DNA from: Tetragonia tetragonoides
Lineage: Eukaryota; Streptophyta; Magnoliopsida; Caryophyllales; Aizoaceae
Assembly: GCA_038025085.1 (NCBI GenBank)
Contig: CM076151.1
Coordinates: 7,879,001-7,943,000 of the forward strand
DNA: 64,000 nt
Direction: 5' to 3'
In this document: positions 46,140 through 63,385 of the stretch, piece after piece
Layout of the letters: each line of letters opens with the position of its first letter
How positions within the stretch are numbered: position 1 is the first letter of the stretch
Made by a program: the position numbers and the translations under genes
The notes under the pieces: generated by a model
Database searches by the model: none
Told to the model about the DNA's origin: nothing
What the model saw: the letters and a program-made list of their open reading frames with translations, nothing else

Positions 46140-46831
46140 GATTTGTTGTTCAGTTTGCAGATATTACATTTTTATCATTTGCAATTTCACATGCTACTTT
46201 AGCAATTTGTGGACTTTGATTATTTCAAATCATTTGCAAATTGTATTGTAAATACCATGTTGCAGTAGCCAACTTTTGGAGTAAAAAATAGTATGTTACA
46301 AATTGTCGTCAGGAGTTCCATACTGACCCAAGGGGCAAAATTTGTGCTGCTAATTCAAGAAAATTTATTTTAATTTTTTAAGCATTTTTTTCATCTACTT
46401 TTGGTCCTAAAGTTAATTGAAGTATGAAAAAAAACCCTAACTAATGTTTGGAAAAACAAAACTTTGAAAATTTTCAATATTCAATGACAAACGTAATAAA
46501 AACACGTTTTATCAAGTACTCCCCCCTTTTAATTATCAAAAAAAATAAATTGTTCTATCAAAATTTATGTCCGGTGATGTTACCTTCATGATTCTTTTAG
46601 TGAAATTTAAATAATCAATATTGATCTCGATCATTTTTGATATATGGCGATAGACTAAATCACTATGCAAACGAATATGAAACGCATAACAATCTTTGTT
46701 TGGTTTAACAAGATAAACAAAACAGAAAACATTATCTACATAATTTCATAACCTTAAATAAAACTGTAAATATTGGACAATATAGGAGATGTTTTGGCTA
46801 GGACACATTCAGTGGTTGATAATAATTAATA
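46140..46831. other. Intergenic DNA, no gene recognised
   Basis: AT-rich, short A and T runs, no coding or structured element noticed. Confidence 0.45.
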
Positions 46832-47091
46832 CTCTCTCCGTGTCAAAAAAACCTAAATCTTTGTTTTTTGAAGGTCAAACTTAATAAACTTTGACCATCA
46901 ATTTATGAAAATATATAAAGATCCACATTATGAAATTATTTTTGTTAGATTTATTTTTAAAAGTACTTTCAAAAAATCGTATTGTTATAGTTTTTAATTC
47001 ATATAATTGTAGTTATTTACGGTCAAAGTGGTGTTTTGGAGACCGTGAAAATAAATAAATAAAGGTTTAGATTATTTTGACACGGAGGGAG
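46832..47091. mobile_element. Stowaway-like MITE, 260 bp
   Basis: The termini CTCTCTCCGTGTCAAAA and the complement of TTTTGACACGGAGGGAG are inverted repeats. TA lies on each side (46,830-46,831 and 47,092-47,093). The pairing continues inward (AACCTAAATCTTTG against TAATCTAAACC). AT-rich centre, no coding. Confidence 0.9.
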
Positions 47092-47523
47092 TAACTAATA
47101 AATGAAAGTAATGACTATAGCCTTATGATTTTATGAATATCATCAACTCAAGCAACTTATAAGGAATTAAGAGATGCTCCATTAATCAGAAATATTATCT
47201 TTTTCGATTCCTATCTAACCTTGTACGGTATCTCCGCGAAATAATTGAAATAAATCCAAGAACTTACATATAATTTTAATTGGGCATGAAGTCACTTTTT
47301 ATCCCTTGATCAACTATCAATTTATCACACTCTTTGATGTGCTTATAAACTAACGCGGAAAAATAGTCTATATGATGATTGAAATATTACACCAAGCCTA
47401 CAACCCAACAAAAACGTAAGCAAAAAATCGAGCTTGCCTAAGAAATATTACAAGCCCCTCCATAATTTTAAGTAGTGGTGCCACTTTATCTAAAGACAAC
47501 CAAAAAAATCAAGCAAAACACAA
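47092..47523 (+). other. Promoter/leader region of the mTERF gene
   Basis: AT-rich then C-rich near the start codon. An overlapping open frame from 47,475 is in another frame from the real protein. Confidence 0.4.
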
Positions 47524-50500
47524 ATGCTCTGCCCTTCAAACCACCACTCTCATTCTCACCACCACCATTTTCTCCACCATGTCTCCACCTCTCTCCCTCA
47601 CCCAACCACTACCCTTTTTCTCTCTCCTCCCAAGACCCAACACCAGTTTCATCCCTTCATCTCATTTTCTCTCTCCTCTCAAAACCCACCACCATCAGAC
47701 CCCCAAACCTCAAACCCCAAAACCCCAAACACAAATACCCAACAAAAATTTCTCAGAACCCACAACTCAAAGTCATCTTCTTTTCTCTTCAATAAACTTA
47801 ACAACCATCAATGGCCCCCAAAAGATGAAAATTTGTCATCAGATGAAGAAATAAATTCAAGGGTTTTAGAATTATCCCTTGTTAAAAAACGCCCACCTCA
47901 ATTTCCAGGCTCAATTTATTTAAGGCAAAATCATGGGAGTGACCCTAATGTTATTCCTTTAGGTACCCTTTTTGGAGGAAATGAAAATGGTGATAATAAT
48001 GGTGAGATGCTTATAAGAGCTATTGAGATAAGGAGAAAAGTGACTTTGGAGATATTTATTGATGTTATGACCAAAAAGGGGAAATTTGGTATTACTTATT
48101 CTACCAATTTGGGTGCTAAGTTGGGTGATTTTCTTGATTTGGTGATGATTGAAGCTGCTGCTATGAAGAAAGATCCTGAATTTTCGAGGCTTTCGTTTAA
48201 TGCTCGTGCTAGGAAGTTTATTGAGGAGTCTCATGTTGTCCCTCTTATAAGGTGTAGTGAACTTCTAACTCTTTAATCCTTATATTATGATGTGCTGTTG
48301 ATTATATAAGATAATTTGGGTTGTTGCATTTTTGTGCTTTTGTACAATGTTAATGTTTCTCTTTGCAAATTTTGCCTGATTTTAGTACCTTCATTAGTTT
48401 TACTAGCAGGGAGGTTTGGTGCTTTCCGAAATTTCTGCATTTTCTTGGTTCCAACAACTGAGGGAAGAACAAACAGAATAAGTTGTCATTATATGAACAT
48501 ATGCTTTGGGTAGTAGTTTTGTGTTTTTGTTTGGTTGCTGTTTTTTGATCTGTAATTCGGTATGATTTGATATTAAGCTTGTCTTATGAAATACTACTTC
48601 GGTTATAATAGTAGCTTCAGTATTTTTCGGAGAAAGTGTCAAATTATGCTGGTTGTACAAATAATATGGGGCAAGTATGATGGCTGATATCTTATTATAA
48701 GTACATTCCAGAAGTGAAAACTTTTCGTAGCTATGTCATCTGGTTCTCTAGAAAGGAAGAAATTTACCCTGTTGCGGAGACTAAGGAGAAGTGTGTTTCA
48801 TCAACTTTTCTTAAGTGACTGAACAACATTTTTAGCAGCTATTTTAGAGATTCATTAATATCAGAGGGTCATTTATTTTTGAAATATGTTGTAGGTGGTT
48901 GAAACACAATTCTTTGTCATACCCTCAGATTGGCAGAATCATATGCATGTCAAAGGGCAATCTTGAATCAATAAGGTATCATGTGGACTGGTTGAAGTCA
49001 ATTCATGTGAAGGGAAGATATATAGGAGTTGTGTTCATGAGAGTAGGGGAGACCATTTTGAGACGAAACACGGAAGAATTGGATGAGATTGTTCTGTATC
49101 TCAAGAGCAAGGGTGTGAGGCAGGATTGGATGGGTCATGTCATCAGCCGCTGCTCTGAACTGTTGGCTTTTAGCTTAGAAGAATTGGAAACTCGTGTCTG
49201 TTTTTACATGGACATGGGCATGAACGAGCATGACTTTGGCACAATGGTGTATGATTGCCCCAAAGTGCTTGGCTATTTTACTTTAGAAGAAATGAACCAA
49301 AAGGTACGCGTTTCTTGTAATAACACCATAACTCAGAGTTCAGATAACTAATGCTAATCTGATCTGAGCCTCATATTTAATCGAAAGCAATTGTTGATAA
49401 CCAAAAATGGAAGTCATACCAGTACAAAAGGATTAGTCATCTGGTTATATTCTGAATAACTTGCTAGGACCACTTTGCATGACCTGAAGCACTACAATCC
49501 TGGACACTTCAGAAGTGCTCCAAAGAAACAATTACTTCCAGATGAGGGACTGAGACGTGATATTGATGTAATGCATTATAACATTCTGTGCAGAAAAAAG
49601 TGACTAGCAGCTCATGGTTTTAGGTGAACTATCTAAAGGATTTTGGACTTGGTCATGAAGATGTTGGAAGACTACTGGCATTTAAGCCTCAACTGATGGC
49701 CTGTGGCATTGAGGAAAGATGGAAACCCCTTCTCAAGTTCCTTTACTATCTTGGAATAGACCGTGATGGCATGAAAAGAATGCTGGTCATCAAACCAATG
49801 GTGTTCTGTGTGGACCTCGAAACGACTATTGTGCCAAAGGTAGTACACTTTCCTTTTTCTTCCCCCCAAAATATGTTCTTACTTGGAGGAGTCTTTCCTT
49901 TCTCTGATCCAACTTTGTTAAATATACTTGTACTCTGATGCATATGTGCTGATTTATTTTTGATGGAATATATAAGATTTCTGAGCTTGTGAGACGACTG
50001 GACTTGTTGCCATCTAGATTCCTGGCAAGAGTTTTAACAAAGTCTTCTCATATCATTGTGAAGGTGCGGTTTCTTCAGGACATTGGTATCAAAGAACATG
50101 CCATTGGTCGCATGCTTGTGAGGTTTCCTCCGCTGCTGACATACAGCTTGTACAAGAAAATACGTCCAGTGGTTTGTTCTCTCTTCCACTTATTAATGTT
50201 ATTCTACTTCTGTCAGATATGTGGAATGCTGTTTTGATATATATTATATGGGGGGCATATGTTACATCCCAATAGTGATTAAGCAACAGTAGCTTCTGAT
50301 CTTTTCTACACAATGGGAAAGAATGATCCTGTAAGTCAATGCCGTAATGCATATTGCTTGACATCACAAAAGCGCAACGCGGTAATTTGGCTCGTATATT
50401 TAGACATGGTTCCCAGTAAAATTTTCTGGCAAAACATTCATTTCGTCTCTCTGCCGCTCTTTTCTTTATCCTGTCATTACTCCTTTCACTTATTGGATTG

Positions 50501-51600
50501 TTACACTGGGACTCCGGGAGGCACATGATGATAGAAAAATGAGTTTCTACTTTGCGATCCATATTGTATCTTATACCAATTCATATAATTTCTCAAACAT
50601 TTGATACTACTATTTTTCATCATTTGAGTATAGACACTGTGATCAGCTCGACATAAATTATCACTAGTCTGCATGTTTATTTCAGTGCATGGGCAAATGA
50701 CCAAATCTAGGGTTTTAGTATTCATGCTTTGCTTTTCTTATTCAGGTAGTGTTTCTATTAACGGAAGCTGGAGTGAAGCAAAAAGATATAGGGAAGGTGG
50801 TGGCTTCAGCGCCAGAGCTATTAGGATGCAGCATTGCACATAAGTTAGATGGCAACGTCAAGTATTTTCTGTCCCTTGACATTAGCCTTCAACAGTTAGG
50901 CGAGATGATTGCCGATTTTCCAATGCTTCTTCGTTACAACATCGAACTTCTTCGTCCAAAGTATCGTTACTTGCGGAGGACCATGATCCGCCCTTTACAG
51001 GATCTCGTCGAGTTTCCAAGGTGAGCACTTGATTTAAATAGCACCTGTGAATATGTAAGAAGTTACAGCACATAACTATTGTAGCGCGCATCCTCCCCTG
51101 TTTTGTTTTTATTTTTTGGTTCAATGGGATGGGAGCCATATAGGGAAATTGGTTTCAAACGCAGCTCATAGTACAACCCTAGAGGACTTCACTAGCTGAG
51201 CTAGTTGGCATCTTCGTAATATTTTGTTGCTCTGGCCAAGTTCCATGTCCAGTAAAGCTACCATGGTTCGACTTGATGCAGGTTCTTCAGCTACTCTCTA
51301 GAAGAGAGAATCATACCCAGGCACAAGGTGATGGTGGAGAACCGGGTAAACTTCAAGCTCAGGTACATGTTAACAAGTAGTGACGAGGAGTTCAACCAGC
51401 GGGTCCAGGCTGCGATTGAAAGGCGGCAGAGATTTGAATCTGGCACCGCAAGAGTCTACAAGCGAGAGGGAGACAAGCATGTTGTGGTAGAATCACCGGC
51501 TGGAACTGCTGTATCTGATGATACCAGTCCAGATTCCATGGATATGGTTTCTTCTTCTGTTACCGAAAACTGTGATGCATTGCTTTTAAATTCTAGTTGA
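47524..51600 (+). CDS. MTERF2: Chloroplast mTERF-domain protein (MTERF2/EMB2219-like), six exons
   Basis: mTERF proteins bind organellar nucleic acids through ~30-residue helical repeats and affect transcription, RNA processing and splicing. The Arabidopsis EMB2219 relative is required for embryo development. Exons are 47524-48251, 48895-49303, 49624-49839, 50064-50171, 50746-51020 and 51282-51600. All introns are GT-AG and phases agree, giving 684 residues. The first ~80 residues are rich in Ser, Thr, His and Pro without acidic residues (MLCPSNHHSHSHHHHFLHHV), a likely chloroplast transit peptide. The mTERF repeats follow (GVRQDWMGHVISRCSELLAF, EHDFGTMVYDCPKVLGYF, IGRMLVRFPPLLTYSL, IGKVVASAPELLGCSI, LGEMIADFPMLLRYNI). 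The conserved block RPLQDLVEFPRFFSYSLEER comes next, then a hydrophilic tail. Naming rests on remembered similarity across the repeats. Confidence 0.88.
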
Positions 51601-51770
51601 TGTTTACTCCTGACTGTCCAAATTCTCTAAAACACCCTGTATAGATCTTTGGATAGTACACTTAGATTTTAGATGAAACTGAAAACACATGTAATTCGAA
51701 CTAGCAAATGTGTAGTATATCTGTTTTTATCATGTGAGCTGTGCTTTTCTACTGCTCTGTACCCTAGAGC
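51601..51770 (+). other. 3'UTR region of the mTERF gene
   Basis: AT-rich DNA after the stop codon, with no exact polyadenylation site assigned. Confidence 0.4.
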
Positions 51771-51962
51771 TAGCAATACTCAACCCAACCCGAAGTTATT
51801 GAGAGAAACCTGAAAAACAACCCAACACGAACCGAATTCGACCTGAACCCGAACCATTTATAAATTTTGCTAGAAAGGTGATTTCCTATCATTTGACTTT
51901 TAACACTAACCCGAAATTGAACCACTACCAACCTGAACCCAACCGTTTAACCCGAATTGCTA
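51771..51962. mobile_element. Possible small TIR element
   Basis: TAGCAATACTCAACCC at the left and TAGCAATTCGGGTT read from the right are partly inverted. The interior repeats AACCCGAA-type phrases, as in many plant hAT MITEs. No convincing 8-bp duplication is visible. Confidence 0.4.
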
Positions 51963-52490
51963 TCCTCAGGCCTCAACAGATTCTAAGTTGGCAAGCATAT
52001 CGATGAAAAGGATTCTTTTAATAGTCAATCTAGAAACTTTATTTGTGCATAGAAGTATTACAGAACCATGTACTGATCATATATACAGTTCAGTAACTTA
52101 TCAGCAAACATGTTTCGATGTTGAATTATGGAAGGGGAAGATATTGTTTGCAATGAAGTGCTCAGTTATGAAGAGATGGAGAACGACGTTTTCAACACTA
52201 AACACCCATGCCTATCTTTTTCAGTGATTATGCTGATACATATGGGATTAGCTGGGATCACTTCAAGATTCAGTAGAAGTACTCTATTAATTAACATTAT
52301 TAATCGTTTTTACAGTTGATCATGAAAATACTATGATAGGGACACAAATTCTAGAAGTACTCTTTTTTTTTTGGTCACCAATGGAGATCCATTGCTCTGA
52401 TACATCATCCTATAAGGCTATAACCTATGTTAATATATAATCCAGTAGAAAGCACCTAATCCTTATCCACCCCTTGGGCATTAATTTTTC

Positions 52491-52504
52491 TTCTATAAAA
52501 AGGG
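52491..52504 (+). promoter_or_regulatory. TATA box of knottin copy 1
   Basis: TTCTATAAAAAGGG, 94 bp before the ATG. The matching site in copy 2 (55,551-55,563) reads TTCTATAGAAGGG, a weaker TATA box. Confidence 0.55.
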
Positions 52505-52585
52505 ACTTGCTGGTCCTCCTCTTCTCATTCACATACAATTGAAGTACGTACTAGTATAAGGCAAATACTGAACATTATTATTGTC

Positions 52586-52966
52586 ATGAAGTCTATAAAA
52601 CCATCTCAGCTTAATTTGTTCTTAGTTGCCATTATTGTTATAACAACAACAATATTGGCTACCAAACCTCAACCCACCTATGCTGCTGTTTTCATCGCCA
52701 AGTCATTCCTCTTTCGAACATATTGATGCTTGGCAATAATGGGGCTGATGAAGGGGTTGTTATTGTTGTTGGTGGCCGTCTTCAGTGCGGTACACAAGGT
52801 TCCTATTGCGGCCCGATGCCGCCAATTCCGTGGATGCCTTGTTGTACAGGATACTGCAAAGATTCCAAGTGTGTATGCGCAACACCGTGGCGAGTCTTGT
52901 GGTGCTCTTCACGGTTGTTGCGACGGCTTAACCTGCGATGGCTATGTTACCGGTACATGTAGTTAA
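52586..52966 (+). pseudogene. Double-knottin secreted cysteine-rich protein, broken copy
   Basis: Same gene as the intact copy at 55,657, about 3.07 kb upstream. It opens with ATG and the same signal peptide (starts MKSIKPSQLNLFLVA). A missing base near 52,690 plus a 12-base insertion near 52,704-52,716 then shift the frame, and a stop follows at 52,724-52,726 after 46 residues. The six cysteines of the first knot are still readable in one frame (about 52,780-52,878, including SYCGPMPP and CCTGYCKDSKCVC). An extra base at about 52,885-52,891 moves the second knot (GESCGALHGCC, then DGYVTGTC) to another frame, ending at 52,966. At least two independent breaks make assembly error unlikely. Function as for the intact copy. 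Confidence 0.85.
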
Positions 52967-53913
52967 AATTTGAAATTACTTTATGTTCATGTTTGAACGA
53001 TTCGTATCTGTATCCGTACCCGTATTATATATTTGCGTACTCATAATTAATAACGGATCGGATCAATGATGCATGACGGAATATATATTTCGTTTATATG
53101 TGCATCTTTTGTAAGTTACTATAAAAATGTATTATCGTCGTCGTTATGATGGTTGTTCTACCGTATGTGTTGTTATCTTATATATTTGATATATAAAAAA
53201 TTGTACGTGTTTGTTGTGTGGTTTATTAAGGATAATTATTGTTGAGTTGTTATTTGATTATGATCGGTTTTAAAGATGATTGATAATCTTTTATCTGTGT
53301 GATGCTTGTGACTTTTTAAGATGTTTTAGCTGATCACGAGTTCTTTTAATCAAAATGTTTAGTCTCTTAGGTAAATGTGGAACTAGAACCATCTCCCCCT
53401 AACTATCAAATTACCATCATCGATCAAGTTAAAAGAGATCTTAGCAACTTATGCATAACAACAACCAAAACTTTTATATATAGACAAAAACGTTTATGAG
53501 ATGATTTTTTTGTAACTTTCGGTAAGACGAGGATCACAGTTAAGTGAAATAAGTGTTATCAGTTCATAAAAAGTGACTCCTGCATTTCTAATTAGTGACC
53601 CACTTTTATTATGATGAGTTGGTCTCACACAAGACTTACTCTTATTTATATATGCAAATACAGTAGGTTGCTTGTGTATATATATAGCCATGTACCAATT
53701 GAAACATAGCTTCGTTTACATGTGCCACAAAAATCCGCATAACGGCAACTTCATGGTTACTACTTGAGCAATAATCACATCTTCATCAATATCTCAAGCA
53801 GACGAATTATCGATTATCTATGATTCCTAAAGAAAAAAAATTAACCAAAAGAAAAGCCAAGAACAATATAATTCCAGAATACCTTCGAATGAACACTGTC
53901 TCTTGAAACTTTC
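52967..53913. other. 3' flank of the broken knottin copy
   Basis: Mostly the distal part of duplication block 1 (to about 53,825), then unique AT-rich DNA. No gene is seen. Confidence 0.5.
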
Positions 53914-54400
53914 TTTTTTTTTTTTGATAATTAGGCTATTTTATTAATGAGCAAAGAGCTTGCTCTAGCTCACAAAACACAAGAACACCCAAGGTATCTT
54001 GTATGAATACATCACAGCAAACAAATTAAGAGGATAAATTTTCTAACCATAGCATCTCAGATTCTTTCAGGACCATGCAATCGGCCATGTCCCTTCATTG
54101 CTTGCTCCCAACTTCGCCCAGTATTCTGCTATATCATTTGCCTCCCGGGGTGTGTGCTTAAATTCCACTGTATTCAGGACTTTTAGTAGATTGTGCAATT
54201 TATTCCACATGAAAAACGCATACTCCATGGACACTCCCCTTTGTTTCGCACCCATGTAAATTTTGCGAATCGGACTCCACTATCATTTTCACGTCCATCG
54301 TTGCATTCCGTTGGAGGGATGTTTCTAAAGCAAAGACTATAGCCACGAAACTGGGAGCCTGGCATGCAAACTATATACATAGAGTTTACAGAGTCCAAAA
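53914..54400 (-). mobile_element. 3' fragment of a LINE retrotransposon
   Basis: On the minus strand a frame reads VEFKHTPREANDIAEYWAKL (about 54,150-54,085), the end of the RNase H-like domain found in plant LINEs (the HxxREAN..AD.LAK motif). The 3' end carries a poly(A) tail (T run 53,914-53,925 on the plus strand). Upstream pieces of the domain (DVKMIVESDSQN) are in another frame, so it is decayed. The 5' boundary is uncertain. Confidence 0.6.
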
Positions 54401-54459
54401 CAAATATAGTTTCCTAAATTAATATTTACATATTTATATTCTTCTATTACGCCCACTCA

Positions 54460-55005
54460 AACTGATGAGGGACGCACGAACATATATTGGACTTAAGAAA
54501 ATGAAACTGCGGGGACGGAAGGGCCTTGGTCAAAATGTCGGCAAGCTGAAACCGAGTAGGAACAAAGCGAACGACAAGGTCACCATGAGCGAGACGCTCA
54601 AGAATAAAATGATAATCAACTTTCACAGTTCACATGCTTGGAACGATGATCATGGAGCACAGGGTTCGTTGTCAAGTATGTAGTATTAATGTTATCACAC
54701 ATGAGATGAACCGGTTGACGAAGAACAAGACCAAGCTCAGCAAGGAGCTGACGAACCCAAGTAGTACCAACAACCGCATATGCAATAGCCTGATATTCTG
54801 CTTATTCAGTAGAGGATTTGGATACTATATGTTGTTTCTTATTACTACGCCATGAGACAAGATTGCCACTAAGGAAAACGGCATACCAAGTGGTGAAACG
54901 AGAACTATCAAGACATCCAGCCCAATATGCATCGGAAAATGCAGATACGCATAGCAAAGCAAAAGCCAGTATTATCTTTGTATGTAGTATCACAACACTC
55001 ATATG
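54460..55005 (-). mobile_element. Ty1/copia RNase H fragment
   Basis: The minus strand from 55,005 reads [20 protein letters not shown], then [20 protein letters not shown], the Copia RNase H signature. It continues, with a frame break, through AYAVVGTTWVRQLLAELG and HFILERLAHGDLVVRFVPT to about 54,470. No LTR is recognised nearby. It belongs to a different Copia family from the element at 28 kb. Confidence 0.8.
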
Positions 55006-55656
55006 TTCTGTTGCATCATGAAGGCCTGTGATAGAAGTAGTTATGACTTTCTATGAGTTTATGACTGCATTGTAGATTTGTAGTGATCGAGACGTTTTCA
55101 ACATTAAACACGCCATGACTATCGTTTTCAGTGATTATATATGCTCATACTATGATAGATTGATGATAACATATTCTATAGGCCTAGTGGTTATAGGCTT
55201 AAACCTAATGAGGCGACTTTTTTTTTGTTTAATCAAAGGTTTAACTTGACTCTTTAAGCCCTTTGAGCCAAGACTAGTCCTCTTCGCAACGAGTAGGTTC
55301 ACTAGAGGGTAAAGTACTCTCAGCAAGTAGTTTCTCTACTCACAAGAATCGAAAAACCTAACATTGTTTAAGGGATGAGAGTGTCGAGCCACTCACACCA
55401 ACCACTTATTGGTAGCTAATTAGTTGACTTTATTTGTTGGTAACAAGTAAACAAGACTTGCTACATCGTGTGTGTAGAGGTAAAACAATAACAAACAAAA
55501 TTATAGAAAACACACAATCCTTATCCTCGATCCCCTTGCATTATTTTTTCTTCTATAGAAGGGACTTGTTGGTCGACCTCTTATCATTCACATACAATAT
55601 AATTGAAGTACTACGTGTTAGTATACTAAGGCAAATACATACTGAACATTATTATC
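55006..55656 (+). other. Promoter side of the intact knottin gene, start of duplication block 2
   Basis: From 55,085 this is duplicated sequence. The piece at about 55,180-55,500 has no match in block 1 and looks like a later insertion (AGGCCTAGTGGTTATAGGC near its left end is box A-like). The weak TATA site lies at 55,551-55,563. Confidence 0.45.
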
Positions 55657-56955
55657 ATGAAGTCTACAAAACCATCTCAGCTTAATTTGTTCTTAGTTGC
55701 CATAAGTATTGTTATAACAACAATATTGGCCACCAAACCTCAACCCACCTATCCTGCTGTTGTTCATCGCCAAGTTAACATATTGATCCTTGGTAATAAT
55801 GGTCATGTTGGTGATGAGCTTGATCGTGTTGGCCGTAGTCTTCAGTACTACTGCGCAGACCAAGGTGCCTTTTGCGGCCCGGAGTTCGTATCGCCCGGCG
55901 CTATACTTTGTTGTATTGGATACTGCAAAGATGCAAAGTGTGTATGCGCAACACGGGGTGAGTCTTGTGGTGCACTTCACGGATGCTGCGACGGTTTAAC
56001 CTGCGACGGTTATGTTTGGGGTACTTGTACTTAATTAAAATTTCAAGAAGTTACGTTCATGTTTGAACAACCTGTATCTGTATTATCTACGTACTCATAA
56101 TAAATAATACGGGTCGGATTAATGATTCATGACGGGAATATATCTCGTTAAAAAAAATATGTATTATCAGTCGTCGTTATGATAAATTGTTCTACCATAT
56201 ATGTTGTTATCTTATGTATTTGATAAATAAATATGGTGTAAGTGTTTGTTGTGTGGTTTATTGAGGATAAATTTTCGAGTTATTTGATTATGTATTATGA
56301 ATTTTGAAGATGGCAATCTTTTATTTGTGTGATACTTGTAACTTGTTTCTAAATGCTTCAAGGTATATATATTCATGCAAGAGCTTGTGTGAAAATTCAA
56401 GTCATTGTAACTTATCTTTAGTTTAATTCATTAGTTTAGAGCTCGTGTAAAAATATGTACATTAGGTTTGGACCAGATGGATGATGATTGGTGAGTATAT
56501 TTATACATATCTTACCGCATATATATAGAATCTACATAAAAAAATATAGAAATGATAATTTATTTAATGCAATAGATGATAGTCCTATTAAAAATATAGA
56601 AATGAGAATTTATTTAATGCAAGTTAAAATGTTTTGTCTTAGGTAAATGTGGAACTTCAACCATCAGCCCCTGCAATCAAATTACCATTCTAGATCAAGT
56701 TAGAGTTCTTAGCAGCTTATCAACAACCAAAACTTTTTAGTCCATCTATGCAAATTCAGGTGCTACACTTCTGTTGCTTGTGTATTGCCCTGTACAGCTG
56801 TACGGCTGTACGAAATGAAACAGACAAAAAGTGCAAAACATAGCTCTGTTTACATGAGCCACAAAAACCCGCATAACGGCAACTTCATGTTCACTCGAGC
56901 AATAATCACAAAGTGATATCTTCAATATATCCATAATGGACGAATTATTGATTAT
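55085..56955 (+). repeat. Segmental duplication, block 2
   Basis: Partner of block 1 (52,170-53,825). It carries the intact knottin gene and ends about 50 bp from the NDUFS8 stop codon. Its right part therefore probably holds the NDUFS8 3'UTR. Confidence 0.8.
55657..56034 (+). CDS. Secreted 12-cysteine protein with two tandem knottin-like domains (intact copy)
   Basis: An intronless 125-residue precursor. Residues 1 to about 25 are a signal peptide (MKSTKPSQLNLFLVAISIVI). A low-Cys stretch follows to about residue 63, and then 12 cysteines. Domain 1 (66-95) has spacing C-x6-C-x11-CC-x3-C-x4-C. Domain 2 (97-124) has C-x6-C-x5-CC-x4-C-x7-C. Both are the six-cysteine C-C-CC-C-C order of inhibitor cystine knots, as in Mirabilis-type antimicrobial peptides and the amaranth alpha-amylase inhibitor. 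The two knots are joined by a single residue (CVC). A role in defence (antimicrobial or enzyme inhibition) is inferred from fold and secretion only. The second half resembles the amylase-inhibitor spacing slightly more. The two domains differ enough that their fusion looks old. Neighbours: the broken copy at 52.6 kb and, convergently, NDUFS8. Confidence 0.8.
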   Translation: MKSTKPSQLNLFLVAISIVITTILATKPQPTYPAVVHRQVNILILGNNGHVGDELDRVGRSLQYYCADQGAFCGPEFVSPGAILCCIGYCKDAKCVCATRGESCGALHGCCDGLTCDGYVWGTCT

Positions 56956-57008
56956 GATTCATAAGCCATAAAAATCTGGTCCTCGTAGCCTTGCATATAT
57001 TGCTTCAA

Positions 57009-62528
<5,520 letters not shown>

Positions 62529-63385
62529 TGATTCGAAATGGTGAGGAGCTTCGATCGATCGATAATCGATACGATTCGATCTTCGATTGTTGTTGATTTA
62601 CTTGGGGAGTGTTGTTCTTGTGGGTTGGTTTAGAGAAAGACGGTGAACAGAAACGACCCAAATGAAATTGGAGCTTACCACTTGTTTGGGCGAGTAATAC
62701 GATACGTTGCAAGGTGATTTGTGTCTGGAACACGTCGTTTTAGAAAATAAATGAAATTGAAGAGGATGAATAATTTTTTTTTGTGGGTTTGACCGTAAGT
62801 GCACAATGAGTCTTTTCAACAAACTGTTTCTCCGTTTATAAGAATCGAATACTCGACCTTAAACGTCGCAAACAGGTTGATCAGGTTTGGACTGGACAAC
62901 TTTGGACTCAAGTCATCGCCATGTTATTTTTCCGCTCATCTAGCGATGACAATTGACAAAGGAATATTAAAAATGTTATGGGACATGGTTATAAAAATCA
63001 TAAGATGTAGATGACATTGAATGATAAGCAGTTAGATTCTAGTGAAAAAACAATGTCAATTTTTACAATGATATTCACGTATAGGTGGAATATATTGTAG
63101 TTGAAAAAATAAAGTTGTCTTTATAAAAAGGTTCTAAAACCATATCATTGGTTAAAAATTAGGAACCTTATTCAATGTAATACTTCACATATGTTATATA
63201 TAAGTTATGTGTATGAGACTAATGAGAGTAATGTAAGTCAAGGATTGACCTCATATGCAATGTTATTTCAAGTGAGAGGATGTATAATGAGAACAAAAGG
63301 AAAAGAAAAAGGCAAAGTGTAGCAAACAATAATGGTAAAAACAACAAAATACAGGAAAAAACACAAACTAACTACTAGGGAAAAA
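62529..63385. other. NDUFS8 upstream region and intergenic DNA
   Basis: The first ~150 bp upstream of the NDUFS8 ATG should be its leader and promoter; no TATA box stands out. The remainder is AT-rich with no gene recognised. Confidence 0.4.

Larger units (their letters stand above)
52170..53825 (+). repeat. Segmental duplication, block 1
   Basis: This block matches 55,085-56,955. Shared pieces in the same order: GACGTTTTCAACA(C/T)TAAACAC and TTTTCAGTGATTAT upstream; the promoter and knottin gene; the 3' flank (TTACGTTCATGTTTGAAC-like); and a distal segment with CATAACGGCAACTTCATG and GCAATAATCACA. The right end of block 2 adjoins the NDUFS8 gene, so part of that gene's 3' flank seems to have been copied here. 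Confidence 0.8.

Noticed and set aside
52723..52966. Two overlapping open frames as separate small genes
   Set aside because: They are the two halves of one knottin gene split by indels, as shown by the intact copy at 55,657.
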